This document shows, in pieces, positions 33,081 to 39,486 of a stretch of 49,741 bases of DNA. The stretch is from the IMG/VR virus record IMGVR_UViG_3300044640_001073, positions 1-49,741 of that record, one strand, 5' to 3'. The translations under genes were made by a program, and so were the position numbers. The notes below the pieces were generated by a model, which made no database searches, was not told the origin of the DNA, and worked only from the letters and a program-made list of their open reading frames with translations. The DNA is from a virus. The stretch's first letter is position 1. The number at the start of each line of letters is the position of its first letter.

Positions 33081-33634
33081 ATAGATTCTAATTTGATAAA
33101 GTATTTTTTTGCAACACTGTTTTTGTTTTTGTTCATCGAAGGACTGATATTTTTATCCTCTAAAAATACAGTACATTTCAAAGAGAAATCTTTACAGATT
33201 TCGTCTATTAATTCACTGTTCCATATGCCGTGTTCCCAGCTAAAGGACCTAACGTAAATTCGATATGTATCATTAGCAAGACTTTTGATTTTCTTTAATT
33301 GATTATACAGTATAGGTTTGCTTACTGGATTTAAACTACCCAAACAAAAGAAAGCATCAAACTTTTGCACAGTATTGAAATCTTCTATTTTAGTGATAAC
33401 ATCAGCTAAAGAGTCTTGGTACATGATAGGATCTATTCCTACTAAGTTCTTGATTAGATTCTTGAATGGATTAATTCCGCAGCCTACATCTAGTACCCAT
33501 TCGTTGTCCGATATTTCTTTAGAAAGTTCAATTCCTGTATATTGATAGTTCAAGGTAGTAAATCTAGATACGGCCCAATCACTCGGTGAAAACCATGCAA
33601 AATCAGTGGCTGGTAGTATTGAATAAGTATTCAT
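33077..33634 (-). CDS. Class I SAM-dependent methyltransferase
   Basis: 185 aa. Motif I VLDVGCGINPFKNL at about 48-61, followed by VGIDPIMY (acidic loop) and AFFCLGSLN (motif IV region). It lies between two radical SAM genes with 4 nt overlaps on each side. The product of one radical SAM enzyme is a natural candidate substrate. Not related in sequence to the tandem enzyme at 16782 beyond the fold. Confidence 0.82.
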   Translation of the reverse strand: MNTYSILPATDFAWFSPSDWAVSRFTTLNYQYTGIELSKEISDNEWVLDVGCGINPFKNLIKNLVGIDPIMYQDSLADVITKIEDFNTVQKFDAFFCLGSLNPVSKPILYNQLKKIKSLANDTYRIYVRSFSWEHGIWNSELIDEICKDFSLKCTVFLEDKNISPSMNKNKNSVAKKYFIKLESI

Positions 33635-35172
33635 AGTCCAAAGTTGCGCTTGTAATTACTTATGTAATCTTGTCTTATTTTTTCGATGTTAGGGATGACA
33701 ATACGATTTCGCCAAAAAGCGAACTCTTTCCTGTTCATGTTCAACAGGTCATCGAATGTTACTTTGCTTACATTAGTTTTTTGTAATTGGTTCCATAAAC
33801 CAAACAGTGTGAAACCACCGTGAGCAAATTTAAAAGATTTTCTGGCCAGGGTGTCTAATTCTAGTCTCATGTTATCTGCCTGATATGAATTTGTGATTTC
33901 ACTTTTATTATTATGCCAATCGTGCTTACCATCTTTCCAATAGTAACCATATTTAGTCGCATTCTTTGTAAACTCACTCATTTGAGACTTATTACGTGAC
34001 GTATCTGGATTTTCAATTCGTAAGAAATTTACTCTAACCAGATCAATATCTTTTGTTTGATCTTTTATCCACTGCTTTGTTTCTTCATATGATTCTAATG
34101 TTTCATATGGTAACCCGGTTATTAGCGCAACTTCTATTTTTACTTGAGAGCCCCAATGTATCTTTTTCAAATCATCTAATAACATTTTAGATTTTTCACC
34201 GGTCAATCCTTTACCCACAGACCTAGCAGCCTCGTTATGAAAACTTTCAACACCAAACATAGCCCCAACTAAGCCCATTTCTTTTAATAATTGTATTTGT
34301 TCTCTATTGTGGTATAACAAGTCGAGTCGCAAATAAGTTGAAAACTTTATCTTAAAGGGCAATGATGTAAACACAGCATGTAACATTCGCAACTTTTCAG
34401 TGGAATCGTTAAAGGTGTCATCACTGATGATATAGTATTGTATTTTGTAGTGGTTATAGTTTCTTATCAATTCTGTACGCAATACCTCGGGATCTTTTAT
34501 GTAATCTAGTTTCTTTTTTCCGTTTAATCTAAACGTACAAAAACTGCATTTAAAGATACATCCTCTAGCAACCTCTAATACTACAGCCTCTCCCGGGACA
34601 ATATAATCTTCGGGCGCATAAATTATTTGTGATTTTGAGAAGTCAAAATCATAGTCGCTCGGGACATATACGGGTATACCCTTTTTAGATATTTTGGTAG
34701 GTACTGGAATCTCATGATTATGATACAGTGCGTTGGTATACTTGCATACAAAATATTCAGGAAATCCATCAAATATTGCATCTACTTCTTTCAAAGAAAT
34801 GTCTTCAATTGTCTCGGTCATTGAAAAAGGACTTGCTCCGCCTAATATAAACTTTACTTTTAAATTGATAAGTTTTGCATAATCTATTATTATATTGGCT
34901 TTTTTTAGTATACTAATTTGGTCAGCAGCGGAACCCCATAAAAAAAAGGTAGAACTGAATCCAATTATTAGCGTTTTGTCTCCTACTAGATTATCTAGTA
35001 ATTGTATTAATTCAGTATATTTAAAAAATTGAAAAAAATGAACGACTTGGCATGTGAAACCTTGCTGCCTCAACTCAGTTGACATACGGTGTATTCCGTA
35101 TACCTTCTGTAGACTATTAGATTCAGGACTAGTACTAAATAATATTACTTGGAAATTTTCTTTTTGTATCAT
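33631..35172 (-). CDS. B12-binding-type radical SAM enzyme
   Basis: 513 aa. The N-terminal 150 residues resemble a degenerate cobalamin-binding Rossmann domain (VILFSTSPESNSLQK, FILGGASPF); the B12 His motif DxHxxG is not seen. The radical SAM core begins at RGCIFKCSFCTFRLNG (CxxxCxxC, about residues 204-219) and contains FGVESFHNEAARSVGKG and ITGLPYET, typical of the Elp3/MiaB-like B12 radical SAM group. Role unknown: C-methylation, ring rearrangement or methylthiolation are possible. Confidence 0.87.
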   Translation of the reverse strand: MIQKENFQVILFSTSPESNSLQKVYGIHRMSTELRQQGFTCQVVHFFQFFKYTELIQLLDNLVGDKTLIIGFSSTFFLWGSAADQISILKKANIIIDYAKLINLKVKFILGGASPFSMTETIEDISLKEVDAIFDGFPEYFVCKYTNALYHNHEIPVPTKISKKGIPVYVPSDYDFDFSKSQIIYAPEDYIVPGEAVVLEVARGCIFKCSFCTFRLNGKKKLDYIKDPEVLRTELIRNYNHYKIQYYIISDDTFNDSTEKLRMLHAVFTSLPFKIKFSTYLRLDLLYHNREQIQLLKEMGLVGAMFGVESFHNEAARSVGKGLTGEKSKMLLDDLKKIHWGSQVKIEVALITGLPYETLESYEETKQWIKDQTKDIDLVRVNFLRIENPDTSRNKSQMSEFTKNATKYGYYWKDGKHDWHNNKSEITNSYQADNMRLELDTLARKSFKFAHGGFTLFGLWNQLQKTNVSKVTFDDLLNMNRKEFAFWRNRIVIPNIEKIRQDYISNYKRNFGL

Positions 35173-36509
35173 AATTTTAGTTCAGGGCAGTGTCGTTTCA
35201 ATAAATCATGTACATCAGTGAGTGTTACTCTCCAATTAGTACTTCTTCTTTCATCCAGTATATCCATTACACGTACAAATTCGTGTAATTTGCTAATGTC
35301 AAATTCATCCAAATATTTAGTTAAAAGATTAATCATAGCCTTGAACCATTTGTGATCTGCGTCATCCTCACCTGCGCATTTATACTTTTCTATTATTTCT
35401 AGTTTAGCAGATTTGGGTAAGTGGCGCAAATCTAACCAACTTGGCCCTTCTAAGAACCGATACTCAGTCGGGACATTCAATGTCTTAGCAAACTTATTAA
35501 CTCGCATCATGCTATAGATGCTTCCTATACCCACACATGTGCTTATGTAGTGAATTTCAATACCACTTTTTTGCAGGGTCTTGATATTTTCAGTAAAGTT
35601 ATTAAATTTCCCAGGGAATCTTATAAGTTCATATTGCTCCCCTACATCATCAATACTAACACACATTAAAATTTTTTTAAATTTCTTTAGCTTTGCTATT
35701 AGTTTGGGGTTAATGACTGACAAATTAGTATCAAACCGTAACTGCACATCCGTAGCAAAATTATTATCAATTAGATAGTCAAGCATTTCATGCATTGCCG
35801 GAACTAAGAAGGGTTCGCCTCCCGTGAAATATATATATTTCAATCTAGGAGCAATTTCTTTGACTCGATTCCACCATATCTCTGTTTCGTACCATTTAGG
35901 TATATCCATAGTCACCCGACCATGTTCATCTCTTTCAAGATTATATGTTTTGAATTTGCCAAATTTGTAAATTTGTTGCCCGCCGTAATAATTTATGTCC
36001 AACCAATCATCATACCAAAGATTACTATGCTGTGGGCTGCACATGATACACTTCATGTTACATAAATTACCAAACCTAAGGTGAAGATTTACTACTTTGC
36101 TAGTAGCTGTTCCATCGTCAAGGGTATATCGGTCAGCCTTATCATACGTTACATACTCGGGTATTGAAGGAGCCGTTAGTCTAATTACTCGTTGTCGCTT
36201 GCTCCTTCCAGTATCGATACTGTTGCCCCATTCTAACAAGCCCTTAGTACTGTCTTCACTGTCATAGCAATTTCTACATCTTTTGGGTTTGATATTTTCT
36301 TTTAACTCAAGCCTATGTTTCTTGTGAGTTACACTGTTGATCGCCTCTTCAAACGAATGGGTTAGCACGTTCATCACATCGTTGTTTTCATCCACTGCCA
36401 TTCCAAAATCTGAATCGTAGTTAGCAAGGCAACAAATTTTATAGTCACCACCTGCTCCGATTTCAATCTGCGACCATAGCTCAGGACAAAAACTTTCATT
36501 ATTAAACAT
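35169..36509 (-). CDS. Twitch-domain radical SAM protein
   Basis: 446 aa. Two Cys regions: N-terminal CCLANYDSD and CRNCYD (residues about 26-27 and 79-82), and the SAM cluster site CNMKCIMC near residue 150, followed by YFTGGEPFLVP. The order, with extra Cys ahead of the core, matches the twitch-domain radical SAM proteins often found in large marine and freshwater phages. First gene of the operon 36509-32097. Target probably a peptide or small molecule. Confidence 0.87.
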   Translation of the reverse strand: MFNNESFCPELWSQIEIGAGGDYKICCLANYDSDFGMAVDENNDVMNVLTHSFEEAINSVTHKKHRLELKENIKPKRCRNCYDSEDSTKGLLEWGNSIDTGRSKRQRVIRLTAPSIPEYVTYDKADRYTLDDGTATSKVVNLHLRFGNLCNMKCIMCSPQHSNLWYDDWLDINYYGGQQIYKFGKFKTYNLERDEHGRVTMDIPKWYETEIWWNRVKEIAPRLKYIYFTGGEPFLVPAMHEMLDYLIDNNFATDVQLRFDTNLSVINPKLIAKLKKFKKILMCVSIDDVGEQYELIRFPGKFNNFTENIKTLQKSGIEIHYISTCVGIGSIYSMMRVNKFAKTLNVPTEYRFLEGPSWLDLRHLPKSAKLEIIEKYKCAGEDDADHKWFKAMINLLTKYLDEFDISKLHEFVRVMDILDERRSTNWRVTLTDVHDLLKRHCPELKL

Positions 36510-36530
36510 TCATTACCTCACGTATATGAG

Positions 36531-36538
36531 TATTTATT
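36531..36538 (-). promoter_or_regulatory. Late-type promoter box AATAAATA, radical SAM operon
   Basis: Minus-strand AATAAATA 21 nt upstream of the 36509 ATG, with GTGAGG as a ribosome binding site between them. Confidence 0.45.
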
Positions 36539-36577
36539 GATTGTTCAACGTATGGTACAAAATATCAAACTAAATTG

Positions 36578-36606
36578 TTGACAACAATTCGAAAGGCATA
36601 TATACT
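36578..36606 (+). promoter_or_regulatory. Sigma70-type promoter P1
   Basis: TTGACA (36578-36583), 17 bp spacer, TATACT (36601-36606). First of three tandem promoters entering the tRNA region. Confidence 0.75.
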
Positions 36607-36665
36607 ACACACTTGCATCGAGAAATCGTTGCATTGAAGTTTGGGCAAGATGATAGAAAAAGTTG

Positions 36666-36694
36666 TTGACAACTATTCCAATCTCTGCTATACT
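36666..36694 (+). promoter_or_regulatory. Sigma70-type promoter P2
   Basis: TTGACA (36666-36671), 17 bp, TATACT (36689-36694). It is followed by CATGAATTGAGAAA, a block also found after P3 and, slightly changed, after the 42418 promoter. Confidence 0.8.
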
Positions 36695-36764
36695 TCAGTC
36701 ATGAATTGAGAAATCGATTCAGGAAATAATTTTTGAATTTTGGGCAGATAGATGAAAAAAAGTG

Positions 36765-36793
36765 TTGACACTATTTCGTTTCTCTGCTATAAT
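36765..36793 (+). promoter_or_regulatory. Sigma70-type promoter P3 (consensus)
   Basis: TTGACA (36765-36770), 17 bp, TATAAT (36788-36793): full consensus. Followed by CATGAATTGAGAAA. The spacers of P2 and P3 share TCTCTGC just before the -10 box, so they are duplicates. Confidence 0.85.
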
Positions 36794-36871
36794 TCATACA
36801 TGAATTGAGAAAAGGCACATAAAAACGCCTTAAAAAGACAATTTTTTTAACCAGGACTAAATAACTTTACT

Positions 36872-37045
36872 ATGAAAAACATTTGCATTCAATCGCTAAA
36901 ACATACGGGTCAGTGGCAGATAGCCTCTTTGACACCAGTGTTAGCCTCTGAGGGTAACGTGTCTACACCGAGTATTCGCGGGTCACTATTTAATTATGAT
37001 GCGAGAATTCCGGGGAGTCTCATAGAAGGAGAAAGATACACTTAA
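36872..37045 (+). CDS. Small ORF, 57 aa, first in tRNA region
   Basis: ATG MKNICIQSLKHTGQW, ending IEGERYT. It is the only longer ORF between promoter P3 and the terminator at 37070. AGGA lies about 15 nt upstream, which is far for a ribosome binding site. No family recognised. Overlapping RNA structure could instead be the functional unit here. Confidence 0.35.
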   Translation: MKNICIQSLKHTGQWQIASLTPVLASEGNVSTPSIRGSLFNYDARIPGSLIEGERYT

Positions 37046-37069
37046 AGTATCTACTCTAACAAGATTATG

Positions 37070-37108
37070 AAACCCCTGGGAAACTAAAAAGTCTCAGGGG
37101 TTTTTGTT
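37070..37108 (+). terminator. Rho-independent terminator
   Basis: AACCCCTG (37071-37078) pairs with CAGGGGTT (37095-37102), followed by a T-rich tail. It ends the short P3 transcription unit. Confidence 0.85.
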
Positions 37109-37137
37109 TGTGTTGTGAAAAAACAACAAAAGGAAAT

Positions 37138-37166
37138 TTGACAATAAATGGATAAACAGATAGAAT
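37138..37166 (+). promoter_or_regulatory. Sigma70-type promoter P4
   Basis: TTGACA (37138-37143), 17 bp, TAGAAT (37161-37166). The AAATTTGACAATAAATGGATA block and an upstream TGTTGT...ACAACA hairpin recur at 42392-42431, so the two promoters share ancestry. Confidence 0.6.
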
Positions 37167-37294
37167 TCAAAACTTCTGAAGCAAAGCGTGATTGGTTTAG
37201 CGATCACGTTCTGACAAAGGAGCAACTAGCACAGTTGATAGCTAACAAGTTACAACGTGCAAAAGTTTATCATATACTGTATAAGGTAAAATGA
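37148..37294 (+). CDS. Small ORF, 48 aa, overlapping promoter P4
   Basis: MDKQIEFKTSEAKRDW... ends KVYHILYKVK and looks protein-like (charged, helical), with AAAGGAA about 11 nt upstream. However, the ATG lies inside promoter P4, so it could be translated only from readthrough transcripts. It ends in an ATGA junction with a 61 aa ORF at 37291 whose second half is RNA stem-loops. Low confidence. Confidence 0.35.
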   Translation: MDKQIEFKTSEAKRDWFSDHVLTKEQLAQLIANKLQRAKVYHILYKVK

Positions 37295-37476
37295 TAAGCA
37301 ACGTGAATAGGCAACGAGAGCCGGAATACAGCGTTAAATGTATCGAATGGGCGGACAGTAGGATGAAATCTGTGGCGATAACACAGAGACTAAAATCACT
37401 GGGTAGGGTATCAACCCTACCATGTCGTGTAGCAATACACGGCATTCTAAAACATACTACATGCACAATTGGGTAG
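37291..37476 (+). CDS. Doubtful ORF, 61 aa, running into RNA hairpins
   Basis: Starts MISNVNRQREPEYSVKC with AAGG 6 nt upstream and ATGA coupling to the preceding ORF. From 37402 onward the same DNA forms perfect hairpins (GGTAGGG/CCCTACC; CGTGTA-GCAA-TACACG; the long hairpin at 37443), so the C-terminal third is unlikely to be selected as protein. Confidence 0.25.
   Translation: MISNVNRQREPEYSVKCIEWADSRMKSVAITQRLKSLGRVSTLPCRVAIHGILKHTTCTIG
37402..37441 (+). ncRNA. Two perfect hairpins ahead of long hairpin H0
   Basis: GGTAGGG-TATCAA-CCCTACC (37402-37421), then CGTGTA-GCAA-TACACG (37426-37441) with a GNRA-type tetraloop. They sit immediately before long hairpin H0, suggesting one folded RNA of about 135 nt. 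Confidence 0.5.
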
Positions 37477-37535
37477 ACATGGTAGTCACTGAGCGAAAGT
37501 TTAGCAATGACGCTTTGGTAGTATGTTTTAGAATG
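37443..37535 (+). ncRNA. Long-hairpin RNA H0
   Basis: CATTCTAAAACATACTAC (37443-37460) pairs perfectly over 18 bp with GTAGTATGTTTTAGAATG (37518-37535) around a 57 nt loop. The loop shares blocks with that of H4b (42598): ATGCAC.ATT, GGGTAGACATGGT and CTTTGGTAGTATG. It lies 61 nt before the first tRNA. No known RNA family recognised. Confidence 0.6.
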
Positions 37536-37596
37536 CTTACTACAGATGAACAGTACATATCCCTCTGACGGATATGCTGTAGTGACAGTTTTTTAT

Positions 37597-37675
37597 TCCG
37601 TAGAACCCGAGCATGGTGCATGGGCTTGACTGTTAATCAATGACTAGCTGGGATCGTTACCCAGATACGGAGCCA
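37597..37675 (+). tRNA. tRNA-Asn(GUU) 1
   Basis: 79 nt with CCA encoded. Acceptor TCCGTAG/ATACGGA (last pair open), G73. Loop CTGTTAA gives anticodon GUU. The 27-43 pair is open, as in several tRNAs here. Confidence 0.85.
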
Positions 37676-37682
37676 AATTTAC

Positions 37683-37757
37683 GCCATGGTAGCAGACTGG
37701 TAATGCACCGGATTGTCTATCCGTTTTATGCGAGTTCGATTCTCGTCCATGGCGCCA
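37683..37757 (+). tRNA. tRNA-Asp(GUC) 1
   Basis: Acceptor GCCATGG/CCATGGC, G73, CCA encoded. Loop TTGTCTA gives GUC, with an unusual U37 and an open 27-43 pair. A second, canonical Asp tRNA lies at 43334. Confidence 0.82.
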
Positions 37758-37766
37758 AGTTTTTGT

Positions 37767-37842
37767 TGGGGTATAGTGTAATGGCTTATCACATCGGGCT
37801 TTGAACTCGATAATCTTGGTTCGATTCCAAGTACCCCTACCA
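37767..37842 (+). tRNA. tRNA-Gln(UUG) 1
   Basis: Acceptor TGGGGTA/TACCCCT with a U1-U72 mismatch and A73; stem TCGGG/CTCGA; loop CTTTGAA. The 5' half resembles E. coli tRNA-Gln (TGGGGTAT). A73 instead of G73 may weaken charging. Confidence 0.8.
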
Positions 37843-37849
37843 AGTTTAT

Positions 37850-37923
37850 CTCCGAGAGATGTTACGGTAGCATCCCTGGCCTGGAACCAGGAAGCGGCAG
37901 TTCGACTCTGCCCTCGGTGACCA
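37850..37923 (+). tRNA. tRNA-Pro(UGG)-like, atypical anticodon loop
   Basis: Acceptor CTCCGAG/CTCGGTG (one U-U), C1:G72 and A73 as in bacterial Pro tRNA. Stem CCTGG/CCAGG encloses loop CCTGGAA, giving UGG but with C33 instead of U33 and A37 instead of G37. A canonical Pro(UGG) is at 47094; this copy may be decayed. Confidence 0.6.
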
Positions 37924-37932
37924 AAATTTAAT

Positions 37933-38019
37933 GGAGTGTGTTCCCTGTCGTCGGCTGTAACCCGATGGTCATGTTAAGCAGGGTGGCGACAAGAGGTTCG
38001 ATTCCTTCACACTCCACCA
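37933..38019 (+). tRNA. tRNA-Tyr(GUA)-like with reduced D-arm
   Basis: 87 nt. Acceptor GGAGTGT/ACACTCC, A73, CCA encoded, T-loop TTCGATT. Stem GTCGG/CCGAT with loop CTGTAAC gives GUA, but only 10 nt separate the acceptor from this arm, so the D-arm is lost, and an oversized variable region (GCAGGGTGGCGACA) follows. Canonical Tyr(GUA) is at 43183. Confidence 0.55.
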
Positions 38020-38030
38020 AACAATTTAAT

Positions 38031-38105
38031 GGGGGCAGTAGCGGGCTACGGGTGATCCTTGCAAGATTGCTGACTAGAAGGGTTCAACTCCCTCGGCTTC
38101 CACCA
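38031..38105 (+). tRNA. tRNA-Ala(UGC) 1
   Basis: Acceptor GGGGGCA/GGCTTCC with the Ala identity pair G3:U70, A73 and CCA. Stem TGATC/GATTG with loop CTTGCAA gives UGC. The D-arm is short and poorly paired. A canonical Ala(UGC) is at 45396. Confidence 0.72.
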
Positions 38106-38111
38106 AACAAT

Positions 38112-38187
38112 GCAACTTTAGCTGATGTGGTCATAGTGGCGGTGTGAAGTACCGTTGAAGTAGGTTCGATTCCTACAGGTTGCACCA
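38112..38187 (+). tRNA. tRNA-Phe(GAA) 1
   Basis: Acceptor GCAACTT/AGGTTGC, A73, CCA. Stem GCGGT/ACCGT with loop GTGAAGT gives GAA; G32 and U38 are unusual. A canonical Phe(GAA) is at 40717. Confidence 0.8.
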
Positions 38188-38192
38188 GATTT

Positions 38193-38248
38193 AGGATGCT
38201 AACAGCAAAGTTAAAAACTTTTCTTTTGGTGAAAACAAAATGCATCCT
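38193..38248 (+). ncRNA. Covarying small stem-loop, copy A
   Basis: AGGATGC ... GCATCCT with conserved internal blocks TAACAGCAAA and GAAAACAAAA. Copies at 39337 and 48707. It is followed by TTTTATTTT and tRNA-Glu begins 10 nt later. Confidence 0.6.
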
Positions 38249-38258
38249 GTTTTATTTT

Positions 38259-38333
38259 ACTCAGTTCGTCTATCGGTAAGGACGACAGCCTTTCAAGTTG
38301 TAAAGACGGGTTCGATTCCCGTACTGAGTACCA
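38259..38333 (+). tRNA. tRNA-Glu(UUC) 1
   Basis: Acceptor ACTCAGT/ACTGAGT, A73, CCA. Stem ACAGC/GTTGT, loop CTTTCAA. The D-arm TTCGTCTA...GGAC is like E. coli Glu. Confidence 0.9.
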
Positions 38334-38342
38334 CAATTTAAT

Positions 38343-38419
38343 GCGACCGTAACTCAGTTGGATAGAGTACCAGGCTACGAACTTGGGAGTCGGGAGTTCG
38401 AATCTCTCCGGTCGCACCA
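38343..38419 (+). tRNA. tRNA-Arg(ACG)
   Basis: Acceptor GCGACCG/CGGTCGC, A73, CCA. Stem CCAGG/CTTGG, loop CTACGAA. A34 must be edited to inosine by host TadA to read CGU/C/A. Confidence 0.93.
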
Positions 38420-38427
38420 ATAAACAT

Positions 38428-38456
38428 TTGACAATAATTCAATTGTCTGATACAAT
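38428..38456 (+). promoter_or_regulatory. Sigma70-type promoter P5
   Basis: TTGACA (38428-38433), 17 bp, TACAAT (38451-38456). It drives the Lys tRNA pair and the RNA hairpins that follow. Confidence 0.75.
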
Positions 38457-38478
38457 ACATTTTTAAAAGGAGAACGAC

Positions 38479-38502
38479 ATGAAACGTTCAGGTAAACGAT
38501 AG
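38479..38502 (+). CDS. Seven-codon mini-ORF (possible leader peptide)
   Basis: ATG AAA CGT TCA GGT AAA CGA TAG (MKRSGKR) with a strong AAAGGAGA ribosome binding site 8 nt upstream. It is immediately followed by a 7 bp hairpin (38502-38538). The basic Lys/Arg codons just ahead of two tRNA-Lys genes suggest leader-peptide control, by inference. Confidence 0.4.
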   Translation: MKRSGKR

Positions 38503-38538
38503 TGTCATTCTTGACCCCCGTATGGTCAGGGATGGCAC
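38502..38538 (+). ncRNA. Hairpin after mini-ORF
   Basis: GTGTCAT pairs with ATGGCAC (one G-U), enclosing an inner TGACC/GGTCA hairpin. No T-run follows. It may form part of an attenuator with the mini-ORF. Confidence 0.4.
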
Positions 38539-38564
38539 GTAAAAGAAAACTATTTACGATCCAT

Positions 38565-38639
38565 CCCTTCGAGATGTTACGGTAGCATACCGGACTCTTA
38601 ATCCGAGAAGACTCAGTTCAATTCTGAGCGGAGGGACCA
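38565..38639 (+). tRNA. tRNA-Lys(CUU)
   Basis: Acceptor CCCTTCG/CGGAGGG, A73, CCA. Stem CCGGA/TCCGA (27-43 open), loop CTCTTAA. The D-arm ATGTTACGGTAGCAT is shared with the Pro-like tRNA at 37850. Confidence 0.85.
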
Positions 38640-38642
38640 TAT

Positions 38643-38720
38643 GGGGGTATAGTGTTAACGGTTTAGCACAGCGGACTTTTAATCCGCCAGGTCAGGGTTC
38701 GAATCCCTGTGCCCCTACCA
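38643..38720 (+). tRNA. tRNA-Lys(UUU)
   Basis: Acceptor GGGGGTA/TGCCCCT (G1-U72), A73, CCA. Stem GCGGA/TCCGC, loop CTTTTAA. Its CCA end is also the first bases of long hairpin H1. Confidence 0.92.
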
Positions 38721-38801
38721 TATCAAAACACATTACCTATTGACAGCGGCGTACCCGTAGAGTTAATAGGCGTCTTGCAAGCTAGTGTGTTTTGATATGG
38801 T
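38717..38801 (+). ncRNA. Long-hairpin RNA H1
   Basis: ACCATATCAAAACACATTA pairs with TAGTGTGTTTTGATATGGT (38783-38801). The loop has an inner CCTATT/AATAGG stem. The 5' arm includes the ACCA of tRNA-Lys(UUU). Confidence 0.6.
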
Positions 38802-38869
38802 AGTTTAACTCCGTGGTTAACTCCACCAGACCGACGCCGCTTCGTGCGGGTTGAAGTAAGGAGCTACCA
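38797..38869 (+). ncRNA. Branched RNA structure between H1 and H2
   Basis: GGTAG...CTACC and CTCC...GGAG close a region with hairpins GTGG-TTAACT-CCAC and CCGC-TTCGT-GCGG. It shares its end bases with both H1 and H2, so alternative folds are possible. Confidence 0.4.
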
Positions 38870-38959
38870 TATATGAACACATTCACAGATCCGCCCGAGT
38901 AGTAAGGGAGACAGCGACTAACCGTTGAAGGACTGTTTAAGAGTGTGTTCCTATATGGT
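38866..38959 (+). ncRNA. Long-hairpin RNA H2
   Basis: ACCATATATGAACACATTC pairs with GAGTGTGTTCCTATATGGT over 17 of 19 positions plus one G-U. Loop of about 56 nt (CCGCCCGAGTAG... AAGGACTG). Confidence 0.55.
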
Positions 38960-38974
38960 ATCAATAAATACTTG

Positions 38975-39157
38975 ATGGAAATTCAATCTATACAACGAAT
39001 ATCAGACTATGTGCGTAATGACATTGTAGTCCGTCAATATTCTCAAATATTAGATCCAAAGACTCTCAAGACCTACTATGAATGTGTGACATACACATAT
39101 CAAGGTACACTTGACTCTTACAATGATAAGGGTCAGGATGTTGATACAAAAGCATAA
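38975..39157 (+). CDS. Small hypothetical protein, 60 aa
   Basis: MEIQSIQRISDYVRNDIVVRQYSQILDPKTLKTY... ends DKGQDVDTKA. The ATG at 38975 lies after hairpin H2; an upstream in-frame ATG at 38945 lies in the hairpin arm. There is no clear ribosome binding site. Composition is protein-like. It ends 1 nt before tRNA-Ser. Confidence 0.5.
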   Translation: MEIQSIQRISDYVRNDIVVRQYSQILDPKTLKTYYECVTYTYQGTLDSYNDKGQDVDTKA

Positions 39158-39158
39158 C

Positions 39159-39246
39159 GGAAGATTGGCAGAGTGGCCGATTGCGTCAGTCTTGAAAACT
39201 GAAGGCTCGAAAGGGTCCGTGAGTTCGAATCTCACATCTTCCTCCA
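39159..39246 (+). tRNA. tRNA-Ser(UGA)
   Basis: 88 nt, class II. Acceptor GGAAGAT/ATCTTCC, U73, CCA. Stem TCAGT/ACTGA, loop CTTGAAA. Long variable arm with a CGAAAG loop. Confidence 0.93.
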
Positions 39247-39253
39247 ACACAAT

Positions 39254-39331
39254 GCCCTTGTGGACAAATTGGCAAAGTCGCTTCTCTCAAAAGGAAGAGT
39301 GTTCTCGGTTCGACTCCGAGCAAGGGTACCA
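39254..39331 (+). tRNA. tRNA-Leu(CAA), short variable loop
   Basis: Acceptor GCCCTTG/CAAGGGT, A73, CCA. Stem CTTCT/GGAAG, loop CTCAAAA. The variable loop is only 6 nt (AGTGTT), whereas bacterial Leu tRNAs are class II. Confidence 0.82.
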
Positions 39332-39336
39332 GTTTT

Positions 39337-39396
39337 AGGATGCTAACAGCAAATTTATACACTCAACTTTTAATTGAAAACGTAAAAATGCATCCT
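39337..39396 (+). ncRNA. Covarying small stem-loop, copy B
   Basis: AGGATGC ... GCATCCT with TAACAGCAAA and GAAAACGTAAAAA blocks, followed by TTTTATTA. tRNA-His starts 10 nt downstream, the same distance as copy A to tRNA-Glu. Confidence 0.6.
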
Positions 39397-39406
39397 GTTT
39401 TATTAT

Positions 39407-39481
39407 GGTGACTATAGTGTAGTGGAAGCACCCGAGTCTGTGAAACTCGTAGTACGGGGTCGGTACCCGTTAGTTACCCCA
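39407..39481 (+). tRNA. tRNA-His(GUG)
   Basis: Encodes the extra G-1 opposite C73, then GTGACTA/TAGTTAC. Stem CGAGT/ACTCG, loop CTGTGAA. CCA encoded. Confidence 0.93.
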
Positions 39482-39486
39482 ATCAT

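Noticed and set aside
19125-36509. Insertion sequence or integron as origin of the island
   Set aside because: No transposase, integrase, terminal inverted repeats or attC-like sites were seen at the borders.
37938-38147. Open frames across tRNA genes in the array, both strands (also 38211, 39111, 39507, 39518, 41101, 44786 and 44928)
   Set aside because: They follow the sequence of the tRNA genes themselves and have no ribosome binding sites.
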